Assembly: GCF_958453765.1 (NCBI RefSeq)
Contig: NZ_CAUDZA010000006.1
Span: 26,232-90,231, forward strand
Source: Phascolarctobacterium_A succinatutens_B
Lineage (GTDB): Bacteria > Bacillota > Negativicutes > Acidaminococcales > Acidaminococcaceae
Length of the DNA stretch: 64,000 nt
Reading direction: 5' to 3'
This document shows, piece by piece, positions 1 through 8,078 of this stretch. Numbering within the stretch: the first letter of the stretch is position 1; each line of letters begins with the position of its first letter. The position numbers and the translations under genes were made by a program. A model generated the notes under the pieces. The model was not told the origin of the DNA. It saw nothing but the letters and a program-made list of their open reading frames with translations, and made no database searches.

Positions 1-708
1 TATCTATATTTACTTTTGCGCGTGCTGGTTTATCTGCTGGTGCTGGGAGCAATTTTGTATGGCTTGTATGAATCACCGTATAATCCGCATCCGCACAGTG
101 CCGAGGATATCCGCCGCTGGGTGGTGGGCTTCGGTGTGTGGGCACCGCTTATTTATGTAGCGGTGTATACGATTCGCCCGTTGCTTTTATTCCCGACGCT
201 GCTTTTGAATTTAAGCGCAGGCGTGCTGTTCGGTCCGTGGTGGGGAATATTATTCTTACTTCTGGGTGGCTTTGGCTGTGCAAGCTTTTGTTATCTTTTG
301 GGACGTTTCGGAGGCGGCAGCTGGCTGCTGCGTAATTTTGGCGGCAGCTGGGGTGAACGCTTGACGAACTATCTTGTAGGCAGCGGCAGCTTTAAGAAGA
401 TGATTATTTTGCGCACGGTGCCGATTTTTCCGTATGATCCAGTGAGTATTATTGCCGGCAGTGTGCGCCTGCCGTTTAAAATTTATGCAGCAGCAACGGT
501 TCTCGGTATGCTTCCGGGGGCCATTGCCTATAACTTTCTGGCAGATGCTTTCGGTACGCCGCATTTTTATGCGGCGCTGGCTGTAACGTTGCTGGCCTTT
601 GGTATACCATTGGTTTGGTGGCAGAAGAATTCGGCATCGCAGGCGTTGGGCAGTTTAAAAAATTTCGGTAAAGGCAGTGATAATAATGGCAAAGAATACA
701 GAGATTGA
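1..708 (+). CDS. VTT/TVP38-family membrane protein (5' end outside window)
   Basis: Polytopic inner-membrane protein of the VTT (SNARE-associated, DedA-like, TVP38/TMEM64) family, thought to act in lipid or small-molecule transport across the membrane. The visible part has about six hydrophobic segments and the family core: a re-entrant stretch around LFGPWWG followed by a glycine-rich helix and GRFGGG, then a polar patch RTVPIFPYDPVS. The frame is open to base 1. A TTG at base 16 is the first possible start seen, but no ribosome site precedes it, so the gene probably begins upstream of the window. The stop overlaps the start of the CYTH gene, which suggests translational coupling. The family is clear; the substrate is unknown. 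Confidence 0.8.
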   Translation, partial: YLYLLLRVLVYLLVLGAILYGLYESPYNPHPHSAEDIRRWVVGFGVWAPLIYVAVYTIRPLLLFPTLLLNLSAGVLFGPWWGILFLLLGGFGCASFCYLLGRFGGGSWLLRNFGGSWGERLTNYLVGSGSFKKMIILRTVPIFPYDPVSIIAGSVRLPFKIYAAATVLGMLPGAIAYNFLADAFGTPHFYAALAVTLLAFGIPLVWWQKNSASQALGSLKNFGKGSDNNGKEYRD

Positions 709-1309
709 ATTAAAGCTTTTGCTCAGCAGAGAAGGCTTGGAGAAAATGCTGCAGCTGGATTTTATGCAGCAGGCCATGCGTCCGGACAGCTACAAAAAGC
801 GCCGTCTGGTGAGCACCTATTATGATACTGCGGATATGACGCTGACGCAGCATGGTATTGCTTACCGTGTACGTGATAAGGGCGACGGCAGCTTTGAAGC
901 TACCGTAAAGACTTCCAGGCAAAGCAAGGATGGTCTGAGCGAACGTCTGGAGCTGAATCTGCCGCTGACAGAAGCAAAGCCTGAGCTGAATGGCTTTGCA
1001 GCGCTTGGACTGGGCTACGAGCTTAGCGAGCTTGCTCCTTCCGGCGTAAAGGCTTTGTTTACGGTTGATGTAGAGCGTATAACCTATATTCTGGATTATG
1101 CCGGTGCTGTAATCGAGCTGGCGATAGATAAAGGCGCCATTCATTGCGGTGGAAAAAGCGACAGTATCGATGAGGTAGAATTTGAGCTTATGAGCGGTAC
1201 TGTGGATGCGTTGCTGGAGCTTAAGGAAAGAATAGCGTCACAGGTGGAGCTGCGTGCGGAAGAACGCAGCAAGTTTGCACGCGGACTGGCGCTTTTGCAG
1301 GCACAATAA
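686..1309 (+). CDS. CYTH domain protein (triphosphate tunnel metalloenzyme)
   Basis: CYTH proteins form an eight-stranded tunnel that binds triphosphates with divalent metal. Bacterial members hydrolyse inorganic triphosphate or related compounds. The N-terminal signature ExExK is present as E6, E8 and K10. Downstream are the usual charged strands, including YRVRDKGDG and ATVKTSRQS, and a C-terminal helix rich in Glu and Arg. At 207 aa it is a single CYTH domain with no CHAD domain fused. ATG 686 is preferred over the in-frame GTG at 677 because AAAGGC lies about 10 bases before it. It overlaps the VTT gene by 23 bases and is followed 11 bases later by the ammonia-lyase. The family is sure; the physiological substrate is not. 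Confidence 0.82.
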   Translation: MAKNTEIELKLLLSREGLEKMLQLDFMQQAMRPDSYKKRRLVSTYYDTADMTLTQHGIAYRVRDKGDGSFEATVKTSRQSKDGLSERLELNLPLTEAKPELNGFAALGLGYELSELAPSGVKALFTVDVERITYILDYAGAVIELAIDKGAIHCGGKSDSIDEVEFELMSGTVDALLELKERIASQVELRAEERSKFARGLALLQAQ

Positions 1310-1320
1310 GGAGCGGAACA

Positions 1321-2532
1321 ATGGCGGAAATATTACATTATCTGCATCAACAGAAGGAAGATAATCTTTCCGTTGTTAATCATTATGGCTACAAGCAGGC
1401 GGAGAAGGTATGCCGTTTTCATAGCAGCTTTCCCGAATATACCGTTACGCCTTTAGTGCGTCTGGAAAATCTGGCCAAACTTTTCGGTGTTAAGGATATT
1501 TATGTTAAGGATGAAAGCTATCGCTTCGGGCTGAATGCCTTCAAGGTTTTGGGCGGCAGCTACGCTATTGCCTGTGAGCTTGCCAGGCGCCTGCAGCTTC
1601 CGGTGGAGGAGCTTACTTATGATAAGCTTATGGCGCCTGAGGTAAAACAAAAGCTGGGCGAGCTGACCTTTGTGACTGCTACCGACGGTAATCATGGAAG
1701 AGGCGTTGCCTGGACTGCCAGCCGCCTGCAGCAGAAGGCTATCGTGCTGATGCCTAAGGGAACAGAGCTTGCGCGTCTGGAGGCTATCAAAGCGTTTGGC
1801 GCCGAAGCCTATATTACGGATGTCAATTATGACGATACTGTGCGTATGGCAAGAAAAATAGCTGCTGAATGCGGCGGCATCATGGTACAGGATACATCCT
1901 GGGAAGGCTATGAGGAGGTGCCTCTGCATATTATGCAGGGCTACACTACCATGGGTTATGAAATAGTGCAGCAGCTGCAGGGAGTGCGTCCGACGCATGT
2001 CTTTCTGCAGGCCGGAGTTGGCGCTATGGCCGGTGCTGTAGCAGCTTTTTTTGCTGACTATTATAAAGCAGATAAACCGATTATCACCATAGTAGAGCCT
2101 GAAAAGGCGGACTGCATTTTCAAAACGGCAAAGGCTGATGATGGAAAGCTTCATAATGTAACAGGTGCTTTGGATTCGATTATGGCTGGTCTGTGCTGCG
2201 GTGAGCCCTGCAGTCTTGCCTGGGATATGCTCCGGCGTTACGCAGATAATTTTGCTTCTATGCCGGATGAATTTGCTGCCTATGGCATGCGCGTGTTGGG
2301 CAATCCCTTAAGTGGTGATACTGCTGTTGTTTCTGGTGAAAGCGGCGCAGCAGGCCTTGGTTTTGCCTTGCTGGGCCGTAGTGACGCACAGGCCAACTCT
2401 CTTCTGCAGCTTGATGAAAGCTCTGTTGTGCTGTGTATTTCTACCGAAGGTGATACAGCGCCGGCAAAATACAGAAGCATTGTCTGGTCCGGAGAATATA
2501 GCCTGGATAAGCTTTCGGGTATCGAAAAATAG
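1321..2532 (+). CDS. dpaL: diaminopropionate ammonia-lyase
   Basis: PLP-dependent fold-type II enzyme that converts 2,3-diaminopropionate to pyruvate and two ammonia. The 403-aa length matches the family. The PLP lysine is K75 in LNAFKVLGG, and the TDGNHGRG loop (phosphate and carboxylate contact) and the C-terminal glycine-rich GESGAAGLG follow in order. AAGGAG lies 7 bases before the ATG. It sits 11 bases after the CYTH gene and probably shares its transcript. It fits an organism that ferments amino acids. A threonine dehydratase-like relative is the alternative, but the full-length similarity to YgeX/DpaL makes that less likely. Confidence 0.88.
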   Translation: MAEILHYLHQQKEDNLSVVNHYGYKQAEKVCRFHSSFPEYTVTPLVRLENLAKLFGVKDIYVKDESYRFGLNAFKVLGGSYAIACELARRLQLPVEELTYDKLMAPEVKQKLGELTFVTATDGNHGRGVAWTASRLQQKAIVLMPKGTELARLEAIKAFGAEAYITDVNYDDTVRMARKIAAECGGIMVQDTSWEGYEEVPLHIMQGYTTMGYEIVQQLQGVRPTHVFLQAGVGAMAGAVAAFFADYYKADKPIITIVEPEKADCIFKTAKADDGKLHNVTGALDSIMAGLCCGEPCSLAWDMLRRYADNFASMPDEFAAYGMRVLGNPLSGDTAVVSGESGAAGLGFALLGRSDAQANSLLQLDESSVVLCISTEGDTAPAKYRSIVWSGEYSLDKLSGIEK

Positions 2533-2592
2533 CTTAGCGATGCGGCTTACATCTGTTTTCAAAAATAATGCAAATAAATTTATGAAAAGCTG

Positions 2593-2621
2593 TTGACAAA
2601 CGGGCCTAAATCCTGTATAAT
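2593..2621 (+). promoter_or_regulatory. consensus sigma-A promoter of the tRNA cluster
   Basis: TTGACA at 2593-2598 and TATAAT at 2616-2621 are separated by exactly 17 bases, a perfect vegetative promoter. It ends 16 bases before tRNA-Tyr and is expected to drive all four tRNAs. Confidence 0.88.
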
Positions 2622-2637
2622 TCTTTTTGTCGCAAAC

Positions 2638-2722
2638 GGATGGGTTCCCGAGTGGTTAAAGGGAGCAGACTGTAAATCTGCCGCGTTTCGCTTCGTTGGT
2701 TCGAATCCAACCCCATCCACCA
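2638..2722 (+). tRNA. tRNA-Tyr (GTA)
   Basis: Cloverleaf with acceptor GGATGGG (2638-2644) paired to CCCATCC (2712-2718), a long variable arm as in class II tRNAs, anticodon GTA in CTGTAAATC and an encoded CCA at 2720-2722. Confidence 0.95.
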
Positions 2723-2731
2723 ACTTAATAT

Positions 2732-2807
<76 letters not shown>

Positions 2808-2817
2808 ACTAAATATT

Positions 2818-2893
2818 GCTGATGTAGCTCAGTCGGCAGAGCGTATCCTTGGTAAGGATAAGGTCACCAGTTCAATCCTGGTCATCAGCTCCA
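2818..2893 (+). tRNA. tRNA-Thr (GGT)
   Basis: Acceptor GCTGATG (2818-2824) pairs with CATCAGC (2883-2889). The anticodon loop TTGGTAA gives GGT, and CCA is encoded at 2891-2893. Confidence 0.94.
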
Positions 2894-2896
2894 AAT

Positions 2897-2973
2897 GGCG
2901 GCGTAGCTCAGTTGGCTAGAGCATGCGGTTCATACCCGCAGTGTCCGCGGTTCAAATCCGTGCGCCGCCACCA
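2897..2973 (+). tRNA. tRNA-Met (CAT), elongator
   Basis: Acceptor GGCGGCG pairs with CGCCGCC. The anticodon loop TTCATAC gives CAT, and CCA is encoded at 2971-2973. The first acceptor pair is a normal G:C, unlike the initiator two genes upstream. The body resembles Firmicute elongator Met. A lysidine-modified tRNA-Ile2 is the alternative but less likely. Confidence 0.88.
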
Positions 2974-2983
2974 ATTAGCCACT

Positions 2984-3014
2984 AAACCTCATTAATAAAA
3001 TGAGGTTTTTTATT
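2984..3014 (+). terminator. intrinsic terminator after the tRNA cluster
   Basis: A 10-bp perfect stem, AAACCTCATT (2984-2993) with AATGAGGTTT (2999-3008), a 5-base loop and then a U-rich tract. It separates the tRNAs from tuf. Confidence 0.85.
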
Positions 3015-3123
3015 TTATTTGCCGAAAGCAGCAGGATTTTACTGTGAAAGGGCGAATATTATAAGATAGGTCTAGTGTACCTGCTATTTTTAAGTTGATG
3101 TATTGATTGGAGGAATTTCAAAA

Positions 3124-4314
3124 ATGGCAAAAGCTAAATATGAAAGAACTAAACCGCATCTGAATATCGGCACCATCGGTCACGTTGACCATGGCAAGAC
3201 TACTCTGACTGCTGCTATCACCAAAGTACTGGCTGAAAAAGGCGGCGCTGAATTCATGGACTACTCCATGATCGATAAAGCTCCGGAAGAACGTGAACGT
3301 GGTATTACCATCAACACTTCTCACGTTGAATATGAAACCGCAACCCGTCACTATGCACACGTTGACTGCCCGGGCCATGCTGACTATGTAAAGAACATGA
3401 TCACCGGCGCTGCTCAGATGGACGGCGCAATTCTGGTAGTATCCGCTGCTGATGGCCCGATGCCTCAGACTCGTGAGCACATCCTGCTGGCTCGCCAAGT
3501 AGGCGTACCTGCAATGGTTGTATTCCTGAACAAAGTAGATATGGTTGACGACGAAGAGCTGCTGGAACTGGTAGAAATGGAAGTTCGCGAACTGCTGAGC
3601 TCCTATGACTTCCCCGGCGATGACATCCCTGTTGTTGCAGGCTCCGCTCTGAAAGCTCTGGAAGGCGACCCGAAATACGAAGCAAAAATCATGGAACTGA
3701 TGGACGCTGTTGACAGCTACATTCCGCTGCCGGAACGTGCAACCGACAAACCGTTCCTGATGCCTGTCGAGGACGTATTCACTATCACCGGTCGTGGTAC
3801 CGTTGCTACCGGCCGTGTAGAGCGTGGTACTGTTAAAGTTGGCGACACCGTAGAAATCGTTGGTATGAAAGACGAGAAAAAATCTACTGTTGTAACCGGC
3901 GTAGAAATGTTCCGCAAACTGTTGGACGAAGCAGTAGCTGGCGATAACATCGGCTGCCTGCTGCGTGGTGTTGACCGTAAAGAAATCGAGCGTGGCCAAG
4001 TACTGTCCAAACCGGGCAGCATTCATCCGCACACCAAATTCAAAGGTGAAGTTTATGTACTGACCAAAGAAGAAGGCGGCCGTCACACTCCGTTCTTCAA
4101 CGGCTACCGTCCGCAATTCTATTTCCGTACTACCGACGTAACTGGCGTAACCGAACTGCCGGAAGGTGTAGAAATGGTAATGCCTGGCGATAATGTAACC
4201 ATGGAAGTAGAACTGATCACCCCGATCGCTATCGAAAAAGGTCTGCGCTTTGCTATCCGTGAAGGCGGCCGTACCGTTGGCGCCGGCGTTGTTTCCGAAG
4301 TAGAAGAGAAATAA
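3124..4314 (+). CDS. tuf: translation elongation factor Tu
   Basis: GTPase that carries aminoacyl-tRNA to the ribosomal A site. At 396 aa it is full length. The G1 loop GHVDHGKT is at residues 19-26, followed by the switch I threonine in RGITI, DCPGH (G3) and NKVD (G4). Domains II and III follow and end in a normal GAGVVSEV tail. The start is ATG 3124, with GGAGG 11 bases before it; an in-frame ATG at 3103 would add seven residues not found in EF-Tu. The gene lies between tRNA genes and rpmG-secE-nusG, the same order as the tufB region of many bacteria. Strong preference for a small codon set indicates very high expression. Confidence 0.97.
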   Translation: MAKAKYERTKPHLNIGTIGHVDHGKTTLTAAITKVLAEKGGAEFMDYSMIDKAPEERERGITINTSHVEYETATRHYAHVDCPGHADYVKNMITGAAQMDGAILVVSAADGPMPQTREHILLARQVGVPAMVVFLNKVDMVDDEELLELVEMEVRELLSSYDFPGDDIPVVAGSALKALEGDPKYEAKIMELMDAVDSYIPLPERATDKPFLMPVEDVFTITGRGTVATGRVERGTVKVGDTVEIVGMKDEKKSTVVTGVEMFRKLLDEAVAGDNIGCLLRGVDRKEIERGQVLSKPGSIHPHTKFKGEVYVLTKEEGGRHTPFFNGYRPQFYFRTTDVTGVTELPEGVEMVMPGDNVTMEVELITPIAIEKGLRFAIREGGRTVGAGVVSEVEEK

Positions 4315-4340
4315 TTTTTCCGGCATAGTAATGCAAAATA

Positions 4341-4376
4341 CAAGACCGGTCAGCTTATGGCCGGTCTTGATTTTTT
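4341..4376 (+). terminator. intrinsic terminator of tuf
   Basis: CAAGACCGG (4341-4349) pairs with CCGGTCTTG (4361-4369), followed by A and six T. Confidence 0.85.
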
Positions 4377-4458
4377 AAGACTGATTGCCAAAGAAACGCT
4401 TTAGAGTAACTAAGCACTGTTTGTGCAGAAAAAATTTGCGTCAGACGGATATTTATAG

Positions 4459-4487
4459 TTGACATAAAGTGTTAACTGTGTTACTCT
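4459..4487 (+). promoter_or_regulatory. promoter of rpmG-secE-nusG-rplKA
   Basis: TTGACA at 4459-4464, a 17-base spacer and TACTCT at 4482-4487. The transcript would start about 55 bases before rpmG. Confidence 0.65.
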
Positions 4488-4546
4488 ATATTAGCGACAA
4501 TTTGTGATTGGTTTTATTATTATGTACGTAAGCGAGGTGTAACTAA

Positions 4547-4696
4547 ATGCGTAACCTGATTACTTTGGCTTGCACTGAGTGCAAACAGAGAAATTACCAA
4601 ACCAACAAAAACAAAAAGAACGATCCTGATCGTATCGAGCTCAATAAATATTGCAAGTTCTGCAAAAAACACACTCTGCACAAAGAGACCAAATAA
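4547..4696 (+). CDS. rpmG: 50S ribosomal protein L33
   Basis: Small basic ribosomal protein of 49 aa. It keeps both zinc-ribbon cysteine pairs, CTEC (residues 9-12) and CKFC near residue 36, so it is the zinc-binding (C+) form. GAGGTG lies about 10 bases before ATG 4547. Gene order rpmG-secE-nusG is the classic arrangement. Confidence 0.95.
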   Translation: MRNLITLACTECKQRNYQTNKNKKNDPDRIELNKYCKFCKKHTLHKETK

Positions 4697-4742
4697 TATT
4701 GGCTTGTGCGTAACCGGGTAGTAATAGCAAGGATGTGACAAG

Positions 4743-4961
4743 ATGGCCGTTCCGGAAACTACAGACACTGAGAATAAGGGATTCAGCATTACAACCTTTC
4801 TTAGTGAAACTAAAGTAGAATTAAAAAAGGTTACCTGGCCTACCAAACAAGAGCTTATTGCTAACACTATAGTGGTAATTATTGCAGTTGTTTTGTGCGC
4901 AGCTCTAATCTGGATTATTGATTCCATCTTTAGTATGTTATTCCGCATGATTTTGCAATAA
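4743..4961 (+). CDS. secE: preprotein translocase subunit SecE
   Basis: Essential small subunit of the SecYEG channel. This 72-aa protein is the short, single-span Gram-positive type. An amphipathic stretch with the conserved KVTWPTKQEL motif precedes one C-terminal membrane helix (about residues 40-62). It lies between rpmG and nusG. Confidence 0.95.
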   Translation: MAVPETTDTENKGFSITTFLSETKVELKKVTWPTKQELIANTIVVIIAVVLCAALIWIIDSIFSMLFRMILQ

Positions 4962-5016
4962 TGAGCTTTAAAGCTTAAGTAAGGAGGGAAGGGGAAGCGT
5001 TGCTTTCCGTTTATTC

Positions 5017-5577
5017 ATGGAAGAAGAAAAGCAAGGAAAACATTGGTATGTAATCCATACCTATTCTGGCTACGAAAATAAAGTGCGCGCAAACCTGGAA
5101 CGAAAAGTTCATTCCTTGGGTATGGAAAATGAAATTTTCCGTATTGAAATACCTACGGAAAAAGAGGTTGAAATCACTTCGGATGGCAAGAAAAAAGTTG
5201 TTGAGCATAAAGTTTTCCCAGGCTATGTACTGGTGGAAATGATTGTTAATGAGCGCAACTGGTATGCTGTCCGCAATACTGCAGGTGTAACTGGTTTCGT
5301 CGGTTCTGATTCTACCCATCCGACTCCGCTTACAGCTGAAGAAGTAAGGCAGATTATGCCTTCGATGGGTATGGATGTTGAAGCAACTGAAAAACCCGCA
5401 AAAATTGATTTTCAGTTACATCAGAGAGTCCGCATCAAGACTGCGCCCTTCATGGATTTTGAAGGCACAATCAGTGAAATCAACGAAGAAAAGGGTAAAC
5501 TGAAGGTACTCGTTGATATCATGGGACGCGAAACTCCTGTTGAAATTGACTTTACACAAGTTGAAGAAATTGAGTAA
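5017..5577 (+). CDS. nusG: transcription termination/antitermination protein NusG
   Basis: Binds the RNA polymerase clamp helices and couples transcription to Rho or to the ribosome. The 186-aa protein has the NGN domain (WYVIHTYSGYE near residue 10, FPGYVLVEM near residue 70) and a C-terminal KOW domain (about residues 130-186). The preceding 30 bases include AGGAGGGAAGGGG, about 20 bases from the ATG. That spacing is long, so an initiation site closer to the ATG is possible but not seen. rplK starts 14 bases after the stop. Confidence 0.96.
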   Translation: MEEEKQGKHWYVIHTYSGYENKVRANLERKVHSLGMENEIFRIEIPTEKEVEITSDGKKKVVEHKVFPGYVLVEMIVNERNWYAVRNTAGVTGFVGSDSTHPTPLTAEEVRQIMPSMGMDVEATEKPAKIDFQLHQRVRIKTAPFMDFEGTISEINEEKGKLKVLVDIMGRETPVEIDFTQVEEIE

Positions 5578-5591
5578 GGAGGTGTAATTAA

Positions 5592-6017
5592 ATGCCGAAA
5601 AAAGTCGTTAAAATGGTAAAATTACAGGTACCGGCTGCTAAAGCTACTCCGGCTCCTCCGGTAGGTCCTGCACTTGGCCAGGCTGGTGTTAACATCATGG
5701 CCTTCGTTAAGGAATTTAACGCACGTACCGAGAAACAAGTTGGCCTCATCATTCCTGTTGAGATCACTGTATTCGAGGATCGTTCCTTTACTTTCGTAAC
5801 CAAAACCCCTCCGGCTGCAGTTCTGCTGAAAAAAGCTGCTGGTCTGGAAAAGGCTTCTGGTGAACCTAACAAAAAGAAAGTTGCTAAACTGGGTCGTGAC
5901 AAAGTTCGCGAAATCGCAGAAAGCAAAATGCAAGACCTCAATGCTGCAAACGTTGAAGCTGCTATGAGAATGGTAGAAGGTACTGCACGTAGCATGGGTA
6001 TTGTAATCGAAGACTAA
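5592..6017 (+). CDS. rplK: 50S ribosomal protein L11
   Basis: Stalk-base protein that contacts 23S rRNA and elongation-factor GTPases. The 141-aa length is typical. The proline-rich N-terminal switch (KATPAPPVGPALGQAGVN) and the rRNA-binding C-terminal domain are intact. AAGGAGGTG precedes the ATG. Confidence 0.97.
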   Translation: MPKKVVKMVKLQVPAAKATPAPPVGPALGQAGVNIMAFVKEFNARTEKQVGLIIPVEITVFEDRSFTFVTKTPPAAVLLKKAAGLEKASGEPNKKKVAKLGRDKVREIAESKMQDLNAANVEAAMRMVEGTARSMGIVIED

Positions 6018-6086
6018 TTTTAAGTAGTCTTCTCAATTTAGTGGGAGGCAAAAGCCGCTTGTACCACATAGGAGGATTTTATAACA

Positions 6087-6779
6087 ATGGGCAAAAAGTA
6101 TGATGACGCTTTGAAATTAATCGAAGCTGACAAATTCTACTCTCCGAAAGAAGCAGTAGCTCTGGTTAAGAAAACCGCTGCTACCAAATTCGACAGCACT
6201 GTTGAAGTTGCTTTCCGTCTGGGCGTTAACCCTAAATACCCTGATCAGCAAGTTCGTGGTGCACTGGTTCTGCCGAACGGCACTGGTAAATCCAAGACTG
6301 TTATGGTTTTTGCTAAAGGCCCCAAAGTTGCAGAAGCAGAAGCTGCCGGCGCAGATTTCGTTGGCGGTGAAGAATATGTTGATAAAATCAAGAACGGCTG
6401 GATGGCATTTGACGTGTGCATCGCAACCCCTGATATGATGGGTCTTGTTGGTCGTCTTGGTAAAATCCTTGGCCCTCGTGGTTTAATGCCTAACCCGAAG
6501 GTTGGTACCGTTACCATGGACGTAACCCGTGCCGTTAAGGAATCCAAAGCTGGTAAAATCGAGTATCGTACCGATAAATCCGGCAATGTACAAGCTCCTA
6601 TCGGTAAAGCATCCTTTACTGAAGAGCAACTGTTACAAAACTACATGACTTTGGCTGATACCCTGGTTAAGGTTAAACCGGCTGGTGCTAAAGGTCAGTA
6701 CATGAAAACTATCACCATGTCCTGCACCATGGGCCCTGGCGTTAAAGTTGACGTCCTGAAAGCTAATAGCGATAAATAA
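6087..6779 (+). CDS. rplA: 50S ribosomal protein L1
   Basis: L1-stalk protein that gates exit of deacylated tRNA. It is 230 aa with the conserved GRLGKILGPRGLMPNPK signature near residues 123-141. It follows rplK by 69 bases with AGGAGG before the ATG. In many bacteria L1 represses this rplKA operon by binding its leader; no such site was identified here. Confidence 0.97.
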   Translation: MGKKYDDALKLIEADKFYSPKEAVALVKKTAATKFDSTVEVAFRLGVNPKYPDQQVRGALVLPNGTGKSKTVMVFAKGPKVAEAEAAGADFVGGEEYVDKIKNGWMAFDVCIATPDMMGLVGRLGKILGPRGLMPNPKVGTVTMDVTRAVKESKAGKIEYRTDKSGNVQAPIGKASFTEEQLLQNYMTLADTLVKVKPAGAKGQYMKTITMSCTMGPGVKVDVLKANSDK

Positions 6780-6817
6780 TTGTAGTTTTACTTAATTTTA
6801 CTAAATCAGAAGATAAT

Positions 6818-6930
6818 CGGGCCATAGACAGCAGGTGCCACGTGCGTAAGTTTTAACTACGCCTGCCGAGGCTGGAGCGTGAAGATATATTAGACCTTCC
6901 GACCTCCGGCTACGGCCGAGAGGTCTTTTT
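6818..6930 (+). promoter_or_regulatory. L10 leader (autoregulatory RNA) with terminator hairpin
   Basis: The rplA-rplJ gap carries the Firmicute L10 leader. It shows the AGACAGCAGGTG strand at about 6826-6837 and the matching CCTGCCGAGG at about 6862-6871, which build the kink-turn arm bound by L10(L12)4. A terminator-like hairpin follows: GACCTC (6901-6906) with GAGGTC (6920-6925), then five T. This is the known autoregulation site for rplJ-rplL. Confidence 0.88.
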
Positions 6931-6969
6931 GATTTAATAAAAACATCAAAAAAAGGAGGTGCAATCTAA

Positions 6970-7497
6970 ATGGCAGTTATTAGACCTGAAAAAGTAGCTA
7001 AAGTTGCTGAAATTCAAGAGTTGCTTTCTAACTCCAAATGCACTATTTTAGTTGACTTCTGCGGTTTAACTGTTGCTCAGGATACCGAGCTGCGTCGCAA
7101 AATGCGTGAAGCTGGCGTTCACTACAATGTAGTTAAGAACACTCTGCTGCGTATTGCTGCAGAACAAGCTGGTATTGAAGGTCTGGAACCTTCTCTGGAG
7201 AAAAACACCGCTATCGCTGTTTCCCCGGAAGATCCTGTTGCAGTTGCAAAAATCGTTTGCGAATTCGCAAAAGAAAACAAAGAACTGAAAGTTAAAGTTG
7301 GCGTTCTTGATGGCAAAGTTATCGGTGCTGACGAAATCAAAGCACTGGCTTCTCTGCCGCCGAAAGAAGTTCTTATTGCCAAGATGCTGGGCAGCATGAA
7401 TGCTCCTATCAGCGGTTTTGTCAATGTACTTCAAGGTACTATCCGCAATGTCGTATACGCTCTGGAAGCTGTACGCAAACAAAAAGAGTCCGCTTAA
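6970..7497 (+). CDS. rplJ: 50S ribosomal protein L10
   Basis: Base of the L7/L12 stalk. It is 175 aa, with the N-terminal rRNA-binding domain (LVDFCGLTVAQDTELRRKMR) and a C-terminal helix that binds L12 dimers. AAAGGAGGTG precedes the ATG. The leader just upstream is probably its own target. Confidence 0.97.
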   Translation: MAVIRPEKVAKVAEIQELLSNSKCTILVDFCGLTVAQDTELRRKMREAGVHYNVVKNTLLRIAAEQAGIEGLEPSLEKNTAIAVSPEDPVAVAKIVCEFAKENKELKVKVGVLDGKVIGADEIKALASLPPKEVLIAKMLGSMNAPISGFVNVLQGTIRNVVYALEAVRKQKESA

Positions 7498-7562
7498 TTT
7501 GCGGCATGCTGCATAAGGCAGCTTAAAAAATAAAAACTTACTTATTATTGGAGGTAACTATA

Positions 7563-7934
7563 ATGAATAAAGATCAAATCATCGAAGCTATTGAATCCAT
7601 GACCGTACTCGAGCTGTCCGAACTGGTTAAAGCTCTGGAAGAAAAATTCGGCGTATCTGCAGCTGCTCCGGTAGCTGTTGCTGCTGCTCCGGCTGCTGGC
7701 GGCGAAGCTGCTGCAGCTGAAAAAACTGAATTCGACGTAATCCTGACTTCCGCTGGCGCTTCCAAAATCGGCGTAATCAAAGCTGTTCGCGAAGCTACTG
7801 GCCTGGGCCTGAAAGAAGCTAAAGAGCTGGTTGACGGCGCTCCGAAAGCTATCAAAGAAAAAATCTCCAAAGCTGACGCTGACGCTCTGAAAGAGAAACT
7901 GGAAGCTGCTGGCGCAACTGTAGAAGTTAAATAA
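7563..7934 (+). CDS. rplL: 50S ribosomal protein L7/L12
   Basis: Flexible stalk protein that recruits translational GTPases. It is 123 aa with an N-terminal dimerisation helix, an Ala-rich hinge (about residues 36-55) and the C-terminal domain with GLGLKEAKELVDGAPK. TTGGAGG lies before ATG 7563; the in-frame TTG at 7548 is part of that ribosome site. Unusually, rpoB does not follow directly and lies 7 kb downstream. Confidence 0.97.
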   Translation: MNKDQIIEAIESMTVLELSELVKALEEKFGVSAAAPVAVAAAPAAGGEAAAAEKTEFDVILTSAGASKIGVIKAVREATGLGLKEAKELVDGAPKAIKEKISKADADALKEKLEAAGATVEVK

Positions 7935-7958
7935 TCTCGCTGCTACGCTAGTAGCACA

Positions 7959-8026
7959 ATAGATTGTTGATTCGTCTGCAATCCGACTCCCGATGCACTT
8001 AGGTGTGTCGGGAGTTTTTTGATTTT
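7959..8026 (+). repeat. 68-bp direct repeat, copy 1, containing the rplL terminator
   Basis: This stretch is repeated at 8747-8814 with only two base differences. Its second half is an intrinsic terminator: ACTCCCGA (7986-7993) with TCGGGAGT (8008-8015), followed by TTTTT. It ends the rplJL transcript. The two copies bracket the esterase-like gene. Confidence 0.9.
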
Positions 8027-8078
8027 CTGCCTCAAAGAATATATAATATTTGAAACGGAACCAGGAGGTGAGTAGGGG

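Noticed and set aside
3118..4326. A 402-codon minus-strand frame opposite tuf
   Set aside because: Antisense shadow of EF-Tu; Phe/Tyr-rich nonsense translation.
4470..4475. GTTAAC in the rpmG promoter as a BirA site
   Set aside because: It lacks a second arm at the 21-22 base spacing found at ecfA1, bioB and bioY.
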